Below are positions 1 through 5,349 of a DNA stretch of 6,115 nucleotides, one piece after another. The stretch's first letter is position 1. Each line of letters begins with the position of its first letter. The DNA is from Armatimonadota bacterium (GTDB lineage Bacteria; Sysuimicrobiota; Sysuimicrobiia; Sysuimicrobiales; JACQTN01). The stretch is taken from NCBI GenBank assembly GCA_016210785.1, contig JACQTN010000026.1, positions 1-6,115 on the forward strand, read 5' to 3'. A program made the translations under genes and the position numbers. The notes under the pieces were generated by a model. That model searched no databases. It was not told the origin of the DNA and saw only the letters and a list, made by a program, of their open reading frames with translations.

Positions 1-458
1 ATAACCGGAACCCGTAACCCTTCCTCGAAGATCTCCCGGGTCCCCTGCCAGTTGAGCGAGCCGCCGATGTCCGTGGTGTGGGCCATGCTCACCGCATAGC
101 CCACGAGCCGCTTTTCCCGGAAAATGGGGGACGCAATGACAAAGTCCGGTAGATGGCCCGCGCAGATCCAGGGGTCGTTGGTTACAAGTATGTCTCCCGG
201 TTGCAGTGAGTCGGGAGGGTAGGCTCGAAGAAAGGCGCGCATCGTTTCCGGCATCGTGGCGACGAAACGAGGCATTCCGCGGGAGGACGCCACGAGAGAG
301 CGCCCTTCCCCATCAAACAACGAGCAGGCGAAGTCGTACGCTTCCGAAACGATGGCAGAAAATGCCGTGCGGAGGAGACTCACCTCAGCCTCGTCCACAA
401 TCGAGATGAGCTTGCTCCACTGCACTTCCAATGTCACGGGGTCTGTCCTCAACTGCAC
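1..458 (-). CDS. hyuB: Hydantoinase B/oxoprolinase family protein, N-terminal part (runs off the window)
   Basis: The first 152 residues of a HyuB-family protein are read without interruption; family members are usually well over 500 residues, so the C-terminal two thirds lie beyond position 1. Recognisable family features are an opening DPVTLEV, then RTAFSAIVSEAYDFACSLFD (about 30-49), LQPGDILVTNDPW (about 85-97), GHLPDF (101-106), AHTTDIGG (126-133) and EEGLRVP (145-151). HyuB proteins normally work with HyuA in ATP-dependent opening of hydantoins or 5-oxoproline, or in acetone/acetophenone-type carboxylation; which applies here cannot be told. GTG at 458 is chosen because an in-frame TAG lies at 464-462 and GGAGG sits 8 bases upstream. 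TTG at 452 is the alternative start. No HyuA gene lies upstream in the window. Third codon positions are about 70% G/C in a hand count of the first 90 or so codons, somewhat lower than in the molybdopterin subunit upstream. Confidence 0.9.
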   Translation of the reverse strand, partial: MQLRTDPVTLEVQWSKLISIVDEAEVSLLRTAFSAIVSEAYDFACSLFDGEGRSLVASSRGMPRFVATMPETMRAFLRAYPPDSLQPGDILVTNDPWICAGHLPDFVIASPIFREKRLVGYAVSMAHTTDIGGSLNWQGTREIFEEGLRVPV

Positions 459-461
459 CGG

Positions 462-818
462 CTACACCTCCCCGATGCTGACGATGAGAATGCGTCTATC
501 ATCTGCCCGGAGCACCCGGGGGAAAACGCCTCTCTCCAAATGCGAAAACCCCTCAATGCTCATTGCCTCCGCGTCAGCCACGCGCATAGAAGGTTTAGCA
601 GCCAGACCGACCTCCCTTGTGCGCCCCGCTAATGAAAGGCGCACTAGGCTGCACGCCTCTGGGGGGATCGTCATTGCGAACGGCCACACGATCCTCGGCA
701 GACGGACAGTGGGAGGTACGCGGACACGATCCGGTTGGGAGCATCGACGATCTCACTGATCTTGAGATCCACCACGATGCCGCACAGCACATATGCGGCT
801 TCCGGAGACCACTGGCAT
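462..818 (-). pseudogene. Unrecognised small gene, probably broken by a stop or frameshifts
   Basis: A strong start (AGGAGGA, 6 bases, then ATG 818) opens a frame that hits TGA at 755-753 after only 21 codons. The same frame is open again from 752 to TAG 464-462, ending in ILIVSIGEV, with GTG 689 as a possible internal start giving 75 residues. Between about 790 and 695 a different frame looks more protein-like: GIVVDLKISEIVDAPNRIVS and then AYLPLS, with high G/C at third positions. The simplest reading is one gene of about 118 codons whose middle has slipped into another frame through two compensating indels, or a gene with sequence errors. I recognise no family. It could instead be two independent short ORFs or non-coding spacer. 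It lies between the molybdenum hydroxylase subunit (23-base gap) and HyuB (3-base gap). Confidence 0.4.
465..473 (-). promoter_or_regulatory. Ribosome binding site of the hydantoinase B gene
   Basis: GGGGAGGTG on the minus strand contains a GGAGG core ending 8 bases before GTG 458 and 14 bases before TTG 452, which favours the GTG. The site overlaps the last codons and sits next to the TAG stop (464-462) of the upstream reading frame, so translation of the two may have been coupled. Confidence 0.7.
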
Positions 819-824
819 GACGCG

Positions 825-831
825 TCCTCCT
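825..831 (-). promoter_or_regulatory. Strong ribosome binding site upstream of the broken small gene
   Basis: AGGAGGA lies 6 bases before ATG 818 and begins 11 bases after the TAA stop (844-842) of the molybdopterin-binding subunit. It is the best Shine-Dalgarno match in the window, yet the frame it serves closes after 21 codons. That mismatch is the main reason to think a real gene has been damaged here. Confidence 0.6.
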
Positions 832-841
832 GGGGGAAAGA

Positions 842-3118
842 TTACCCGCGTTTTAGAGCCCTCAACACGTTCTCCGGCGTCATGGGCAGGGTCGTCAGCC
901 TGACGCCCACCGCGGAGTAAAGGGCGTTCCCGATGGCGGCAGGCGGCCCGATGATGGGAGGCTCCCCCGCGCCCTTGGCGCCGTAGGGCCCCACCTCGCT
1001 GGGATACTCCAGGATGATCGACTCGACGTTGGGCACGTCCAGCGTGGTGGGGAGGGCGTAGTCGGTGAGGTTGTGGGTGAGGACCTGGCCGCCGTCATAG
1101 ATCAGTTGCTCGGTCAGCGCCTGGCCCAGTCCCTGCGCCACGCCACCTTCGATCTGTCCCTCGATCCCCGCCGGGTTGATGGCGAAGCCCACGTCCTGGG
1201 CCACCACGTACCGGAGAACCCGCACCTGGCCCGTCTCTGGATCGACCTCCACCTCCGCAGCGTGAGCGTGGAAACTGGGGGAGTGGAAGGCGGGGTACAG
1301 GTGTCCCGTCACGCAGGACGCGTCATAGGGTGTGGGAGGAGCAATGAAGGTCCCGTGAGCCACGAGACCGCCACTCTTCTGCAGGCTCACGCGTGCCAGT
1401 TCCGCCAGGGCGACAGTACGCGACGGCACGCCCTTCACCGCCACGTGGGCCTCTCGAACCTCGAGGTCCTCGGGCCGCGCCTCCAGCAGCTGGGCGGCCA
1501 GGTGGAGCAGCTGCCGTTTCAGCTCCTGCGCGGCGCTCCGCGCAGCGTTGCCCACGCTGAATGCCGTCCGGCTCCCCTGGGCACCGTAATCGTACGGCGT
1601 GCCGTGGGTATCGGCGCTGATGATCGTCACATCGCTCGCCTTGACCCCAAGCTCCTCGGCCAGCACCTGAGCGGCTCCTGTGAGCGCCCCTGTCCCGATC
1701 TCCACGGCGCCGGTGAGCAGTGTCACAGTCCCGTCGGCGTTGATCTTCGCAAAACATCCAGACGAGCCGCCGGTGGTGGTCCACCAGGAGCAGGCCAGTC
1801 CCTTGCCGCGGAAAGGACCGCTCCTCCGCTCCTCCCACCCAATGGCCTGGGCCGCCCGCAGCAGTGCATCCCTGACGCCGACCCGCCCCAGCGGCTGGCC
1901 CGTCGGCCCGAGATCACCATCCTGCACGACATTCCTCAGGCGGAGGTGCAGCGGATCCATCCCGAGATGGTCCGCGATGATGTCCATCTGGGACTCGACG
2001 GCAAAGACCGCCTGAGGACCCATGGGCGCGCGATACGAGCCGAAGTTCTGCTTGTGCGTGTAGACGGCCAGCGCCTCGATGCGCAGATTGGGCACCCGAT
2101 ACGGTCCCGCCAGCATCAGGGTCGCCACCGAGGCCAGGGCGGGTCCCGATCCGGCGAAGGCTCCTGTGTCTAGAATGACGCGGCCCTGCCGCGCGGTGAT
2201 GATGCCGTCGCGGGTGACGCCGGTCCGCAGGACAATGCGGGTCGGATGGCGCGGACGGGCATCGATCATCTCCTCGGCCATCGTCAGCACGATCCTCACG
2301 GGGCGGCCTGTGGCCTGCGCCAGCAGCACCGCGTAGTGCTCGACGCCCAGGCGAAGCTTGCCACCAAATCCTCCGCCGATGCCGGCGCAGATGACCCGGA
2401 TCTTCGTCGGAGGAATCCCCAGGACGTCGGCCAGGAGGGCCTGGGTATCGTAGGGGACCTGCGTGTTCGACTGAACGACCACCTGGCCCCCGGGCTCGAC
2501 CCACGCTAGGGCGGCGCGGGGCTCCAGATAGGCCTGGTGGACGGACGCGGTCTCGAAGGTGTGCTCGAAGACGTGGTCGGCCTCTGCAAACCCCCGGGCC
2601 ACATCACCCCTGGCGATGGTTGTCCGTCCGCAGACGTTGCCCGACCGCTCGATCACCGGTGACGCCGCGTAGTCCCTCCAGTCCTCGTGCACGAGCGCGG
2701 CCTCGGAGTGCACGGCCTGCTCGGGGTCGAGAACCGCCGGCAGCGGCTCATACTCCACCTCCACGAGCCTCGCCGCTTCCTCGGCCATCTCGGGCGTGGC
2801 TGCGGCGACGGCGGCCACCGGCTGGCCAACGTAGCGCACCCGGTCCACGGCCAGCACGCTCTCGTCCCTGACCAGCGCGCCGAATCGCACCGCGGGAATG
2901 TCTTTCCCGGTGATGATCGTGCACCCCCCGGGCACGCGCGAGGCCGCACCAGTCTCGATGCGAACGATCCGCGCATGCGCATGGGGGCTGCGGACCAGCG
3001 CGCCGTGAAGCATTGCCGGCGCCACCAGATCCGCGGCATAGCGCAGGTGCCCCGTGACCCGGAGATGCCCGTCGAGGCGCGGCAGCGGCCTGCCGACTAC
3101 CCGGTGAGTTGCGGTCAC
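842..3118 (-). CDS. Xanthine dehydrogenase/aldehyde oxidase family, molybdopterin-binding subunit
   Basis: A complete protein of 758 residues, the usual size for stand-alone large subunits of three-subunit molybdenum hydroxylases. The N-terminal a/b-hammerhead domain starts VVGRPLPRLDGHLRVTGHLR (7-26). The cofactor-binding part carries GGGFGGK (248-254), SYRAPMGPQ (361-369), VEIGTG (472-477), YGAQGSRT (511-518) and GAKGAGEPP (713-721), whose Glu719 aligns with the catalytic glutamate of the family. It lacks the AYxCSFR loop of form I CO dehydrogenase, so it is more likely a hydroxylase of a heterocycle or aldehyde; the substrate is unknown. GTG 3118 is chosen because family similarity starts just after it and GGAAGGGGG lies 9 bases upstream. 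A longer in-frame start at GTG 3289 would add 57 Ala/Arg/Pro/His-rich residues unlike the family. The FAD and 2Fe-2S subunits are not adjacent on either side. Confidence 0.95.
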   Translation of the reverse strand: MTATHRVVGRPLPRLDGHLRVTGHLRYAADLVAPAMLHGALVRSPHAHARIVRIETGAASRVPGGCTIITGKDIPAVRFGALVRDESVLAVDRVRYVGQPVAAVAAATPEMAEEAARLVEVEYEPLPAVLDPEQAVHSEAALVHEDWRDYAASPVIERSGNVCGRTTIARGDVARGFAEADHVFEHTFETASVHQAYLEPRAALAWVEPGGQVVVQSNTQVPYDTQALLADVLGIPPTKIRVICAGIGGGFGGKLRLGVEHYAVLLAQATGRPVRIVLTMAEEMIDARPRHPTRIVLRTGVTRDGIITARQGRVILDTGAFAGSGPALASVATLMLAGPYRVPNLRIEALAVYTHKQNFGSYRAPMGPQAVFAVESQMDIIADHLGMDPLHLRLRNVVQDGDLGPTGQPLGRVGVRDALLRAAQAIGWEERRSGPFRGKGLACSWWTTTGGSSGCFAKINADGTVTLLTGAVEIGTGALTGAAQVLAEELGVKASDVTIISADTHGTPYDYGAQGSRTAFSVGNAARSAAQELKRQLLHLAAQLLEARPEDLEVREAHVAVKGVPSRTVALAELARVSLQKSGGLVAHGTFIAPPTPYDASCVTGHLYPAFHSPSFHAHAAEVEVDPETGQVRVLRYVVAQDVGFAINPAGIEGQIEGGVAQGLGQALTEQLIYDGGQVLTHNLTDYALPTTLDVPNVESIILEYPSEVGPYGAKGAGEPPIIGPPAAIGNALYSAVGVRLTTLPMTPENVLRALKRG

Positions 3119-3300
3119 GCTCTCATGCCCCCTTCCGTGATCCCCCGGCGGTGGCGGCCCGCCTTCCTCCTCTGCTCGCCCGTGATGGCGACCGCCGGCC
3201 GCACCGGGCGCATGATGTGGACGCGCCCGGCGCGCCCTCGAGGTCGTATGGGGCGCGCAAGGCTGCGCCGGCCGCTGGCGCACCGCCACGCCGCGCGCAT
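3115..3300 (-). CDS. Possible 61-residue Arg-rich protein filling the gap between permease and hydroxylase
   Basis: An ATG one base after the stop of the DppC-type permease opens a frame of 61 codons. Its TGA overlaps the GTG start of the molybdopterin-binding subunit by four bases (GTGA). The predicted peptide starts MRAAWRCASGRR, is very rich in Arg and other basic residues, has no hydrophobic segment or motif I recognise, and ends EGGMRA. The exact fit is what a translationally coupled gene would look like. Against it: there is no good ribosome binding site before the ATG, Arg-rich open frames arise easily by chance in GC-rich DNA, and the frame is also open upstream inside the permease gene (to 3381). 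Treat as hypothetical; the gap may simply be spacer. Confidence 0.22.
   Translation of the reverse strand: MRAAWRCASGRRSLARPIRPRGRAGRVHIMRPVRPAVAITGEQRRKAGRHRRGITEGGMRA
3128..3136 (-). promoter_or_regulatory. Ribosome binding site of the molybdopterin-binding subunit
   Basis: GGAAGGGGG precedes GTG 3118 by 9 bases. An ATG at 3126-3124 is closer to it but reads only three codons before TGA, and that TGA overlaps the GTG start as GTGA. This supports the GTG start over the far-upstream GTG 3289. Confidence 0.5.
3264..3282. repeat. Short inverted repeat after the DppC-type permease gene
   Basis: TGCGCC and GGCGCA form a perfect 6-bp stem around a 7-base loop, about 20 bases past the permease stop codon. 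There is no T-run after it on the minus strand, so it does not look like an intrinsic terminator. Such stems are common by chance in very GC-rich DNA. Confidence 0.3.
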
Positions 3301-3301
3301 C

Positions 3302-4180
3302 TCAGTCCGCCACCACGCGCGGATCGAAGACGTCCCGCAGCCCATCCCCGACCAGGTTCGCGCCAAGGACGACCAGGGCAATGCTCAACCCGGGCAGGGT
3401 GGCAAGCCACCACGCCGACGTGAGGTAACTCCGGCCGCTTCCCAGCATCTCTCCCCAGCTGGGCGCGGGCGGCTGAACTCCGAGGCCGAGGAAACTCAAC
3501 GATGCCTCCGACAGCAGCATCTGGGCGAACTGGAATGAGCTGATGACCGTGAGCGGGGCCATGGTATTCGGGAGGATGTGGCGAATCATGATCCGCCAGG
3601 TCGGCGCGCCGACGGCGCGGGCCGCCTCGATGAACTCGGCGGTCTTCAACGACATGACCGCGGCACGCACCGTCCGCGCGTAGACCACCCAACTCCCCAG
3701 GCTGAGCACGAGGATCAGGTTGAAGAGCCCGCGCCCGCCCAGTGCCATGAGGGCCACGGCCAGCAGCAGGTAGGGAAACGACAGTTGGGCATCCGCCGCC
3801 CGCGAGACCACCGCGTCGATCGCCCCGCCAGCGTATCCCGCAACAAGCCCCAGCGTGGTCCCCGCCGCGCACCCGACCGTGACACTGAGCAGGCCAACAG
3901 CGAGAGAAACCCGGGCGCCGTACAGGATCCGGCTCAGGATGTCTCGACCCAGCTGGTCGCTTCCCAACGGGTGGGCCCAGGAGCCTCCCGGCGTCCAGGC
4001 GGGAGGTTTCAAGCGATCGGAGAGGAGTTGAGCATCGTAGTGGTACGGTGCGAGCCGGTCCGCTCCCGCGGCGACCGTCACGAAGACAATCATGACCAGC
4101 GCGCCAATCGTCGCCGGTGTCCGATGCAGGAACCGGAGCAGACGCCCGCGAGGCTGGGCGCGAAACGGAACACGCTGCAC
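3302..4180 (-). CDS. DppC-type ABC transporter permease
   Basis: A 292-residue inner-membrane permease of the binding-protein-dependent peptide/nickel/opine class. It pairs with a DppB-type subunit to form the channel. An N-terminal membrane segment (about 21-40) is followed by the DppC signature HPLGSDQLGRDILSRILYGA (70-89). The cytoplasmic EAA loop that contacts the ATPase runs from about 181 to 210 (FIEAARAVGAPTWRI then HILPN). Near the end are LSFLGLGVQPPAPSWGEML (228-246) and GDGLRDVFDPR (278-288), both typical. GTG 4180 is chosen because GGAGGT lies exactly 6 bases upstream and the length then matches the family; the frame is open far upstream (to 4765), but that part is the shadow of the DppB gene. 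The ATPase genes that often follow such permeases are absent; a molybdenum hydroxylase subunit comes next. Confidence 0.95.
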   Translation of the reverse strand: MQRVPFRAQPRGRLLRFLHRTPATIGALVMIVFVTVAAGADRLAPYHYDAQLLSDRLKPPAWTPGGSWAHPLGSDQLGRDILSRILYGARVSLAVGLLSVTVGCAAGTTLGLVAGYAGGAIDAVVSRAADAQLSFPYLLLAVALMALGGRGLFNLILVLSLGSWVVYARTVRAAVMSLKTAEFIEAARAVGAPTWRIMIRHILPNTMAPLTVISSFQFAQMLLSEASLSFLGLGVQPPAPSWGEMLGSGRSYLTSAWWLATLPGLSIALVVLGANLVGDGLRDVFDPRVVAD

Positions 4181-4186
4181 CTTGTG

Positions 4187-4192
4187 ACCTCC
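4187..4192 (-). promoter_or_regulatory. Ribosome binding site fixing the DppC start
   Basis: GGAGGT on the minus strand is followed by 6 bases and then GTG 4180. It decides the start of a reading frame that would otherwise extend about 195 codons further upstream. Confidence 0.75.
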
Positions 4193-4257
4193 GTCGTTAC
4201 CGCGCCATCGAGTGCCCCGGGCGCGCGACCAGACACATGAACCACCCCGAGAGCTGG

Positions 4258-4310
4258 CCCGCAAGCACTGCGGGTTCGACGAACCACGATCGCGACGATC
4301 CGGATCGTGG
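4258..4310. repeat. Cluster of three adjacent inverted repeats between the two permease genes
   Basis: Three perfect inverted repeats lie within 53 bases of the 143-base gap: CCCGCA/TGCGGG (4258-4274, 5-base loop), GGTTCGACGAACC (4273-4285, odd palindrome), and CCACGATC/GATCGTGG (4284-4310, 11-base spacer). The first two and the last two overlap by two bases, so not all can fold at once. No T-run follows, so this is not a standard terminator. It could stabilise or process the message, tune expression of the second permease, or bind a protein. The rest of the gap shows only the ribosome binding site of the next gene. Confidence 0.5.
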
Positions 4311-4323
4311 ACGCAGGCCTGAG

Positions 4324-5241
4324 CTAGGCCACACGTATCCGCGGATCGATCCAGCCGTAGAGCAGGTCCACCAGGAGATTGATGACGATGATCCCGGAGG
4401 CCACGACCATGATGATGGCCAGCACCAGGGCGTAGTCGCGGGTTTCCACGGCTGCCATCAGCAAGGAACCGATCCCGGGCCAGGCAAACACGAACTCCGT
4501 CACCAGGGCGCCTCCCAGCAGGGCGCCGAACTGCAGCCCTACCACGGTGACCAGCGGCAAGAGCGCGTTCCGGAAGGCATGCCTGGTGACCACAGCCCAC
4601 TCCAGCAGCCCCTTGGCCCGGGCGGTTCGCACGTAGTCCTGGGAGAGCACTTCCAGCATGCTCGAGCGGGTCAGCCGCATGAACAGTGAGGCCACCCAAA
4701 ACGACAGGCAGACGCTGGGGAGGACGAAATGCTGCGGCCCCCCACGCCCTGAGGCCGGCAGCCACCCCAGCCGGACGGCAAACAGCAGGATCAGCATCAT
4801 GCCCAACCAGAAGGTCGGAACGGCCTGGCCCAGGAGCACAACGATCGAGCCCAGGGAATTCATCAACGATCGCCGCTTGACAGCGGCCGCCATGCCCACG
4901 GGTAGCGCCACAGCCATGCCGATGGCGATGGCCGCGGCCGTCAGCTTGAGCGTGGCCGGGAGGTGGCCGATCACAATCTGCAGCGCGGGCTCGTTGAAGC
5001 TCAGCGACTGTCCCAGATCGCCAGAGAACGCCCCCAGCACATAGCGCGCGTACTGGATGGCAAAGGGGCGATCCAGGCCGTGCTGCCGCCGGAAGGCGAC
5101 GCGTTGCTCGGCGGTCGCCTCCGGCGGCAGGAGGATGTCCGTGGGGTCTCCGGAAACGTGCAGCAAAGCTTTGCCGACGAGCAACACAACCAGCAGCGTG
5201 GGGATCGCCTGGCCCAGCCTTCTGGCGATGTACCCGATCAT
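4324..5241 (-). CDS. DppB-type ABC transporter permease
   Basis: A complete 305-residue inner-membrane permease of the peptide/nickel/opine class, the usual family length. It begins MIGYIARRLGQAIPTLLVVL, the typical first membrane segment. Then come GDPTDILLPP (31-40), RRQHGLDRPFAIQYARYVLG (51-70), GDLGQSL (74-80), and membrane segments near 98-120, 131-156 and 172-190. The EAA loop is at about 201-230 (QDYVRTARAKG then HAFRNALLPL). TEFVFAWPGIG (248-258), RDYALV (268-273) and the C-terminal DPRIR (299-303) complete the family pattern. The ATG at 5241 is the first start in the frame; its ribosome binding site is weak. It should pair with the DppC-type permease downstream and receive substrate from the binding protein encoded upstream. 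The family places it confidently; it does not tell the substrate. Confidence 0.95.
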   Translation of the reverse strand: MIGYIARRLGQAIPTLLVVLLVGKALLHVSGDPTDILLPPEATAEQRVAFRRQHGLDRPFAIQYARYVLGAFSGDLGQSLSFNEPALQIVIGHLPATLKLTAAAIAIGMAVALPVGMAAAVKRRSLMNSLGSIVVLLGQAVPTFWLGMMLILLFAVRLGWLPASGRGGPQHFVLPSVCLSFWVASLFMRLTRSSMLEVLSQDYVRTARAKGLLEWAVVTRHAFRNALLPLVTVVGLQFGALLGGALVTEFVFAWPGIGSLLMAAVETRDYALVLAIIMVVASGIIVINLLVDLLYGWIDPRIRVA

Positions 5242-5349
5242 GCCTGATCAGCCGCCGCGGTCACGGTGCCGTGAGTATCGCTCTGCTCCCGGGCGCGTCT
5301 CGGCCGACGGGTCCCTCCCCGGGTCGCACGGGCGTCGCCGGACGCTCTT
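5242..5349. other. Spacer between binding-protein gene and DppB-type permease gene
   Basis: A 108-base gap without an ORF I would support. It holds one small palindrome, TCACGG/CCGTGA with a 2-base centre (5261-5274), too tight to be a good terminator. Such a gap after a binding-protein gene often lowers permease expression relative to the binding protein, but nothing decisive is visible here. Confidence 0.4.

Noticed and set aside
256..759. 167-codon open frame on the plus strand at the left end
   Set aside because: It lies opposite the hydantoinase B gene and the small broken gene; its Ser/Thr/Arg-rich translation matches no family, and the minus strand has clear family motifs.
1073..2173. 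366-codon open frame on the plus strand opposite the molybdopterin subunit gene
   Set aside because: It is antisense to a clearly real gene, its translation is Arg/His/Gly/Gln-rich without family features, and such mirror frames are common in GC-rich coding DNA.
3119..3289. N-terminal extension of the molybdopterin subunit from GTG 3289
   Set aside because: The 57 extra residues are Ala/Arg/Pro/His-rich and unlike the family, whose similarity begins right after GTG 3118, where a ribosome binding site is present.
2687..3538. 283-codon open frame on the plus strand across the permease-hydroxylase boundary
   Set aside because: It runs antisense through the ends of two well-supported genes and reads as a low-complexity shadow rich in Arg, Pro and Gly.
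4181..4765. Long upstream extension of the DppC-type permease frame
   Set aside because: It overlaps the DppB gene in another frame and reads as its shadow; the GGAGGT site before GTG 4180 gives the normal family length.
5261..5274. Palindrome TCACGG/CCGTGA as a terminator after the binding-protein gene
   Set aside because: The centre is only two bases and no T-run follows on the minus strand, so it does not fit an intrinsic terminator.
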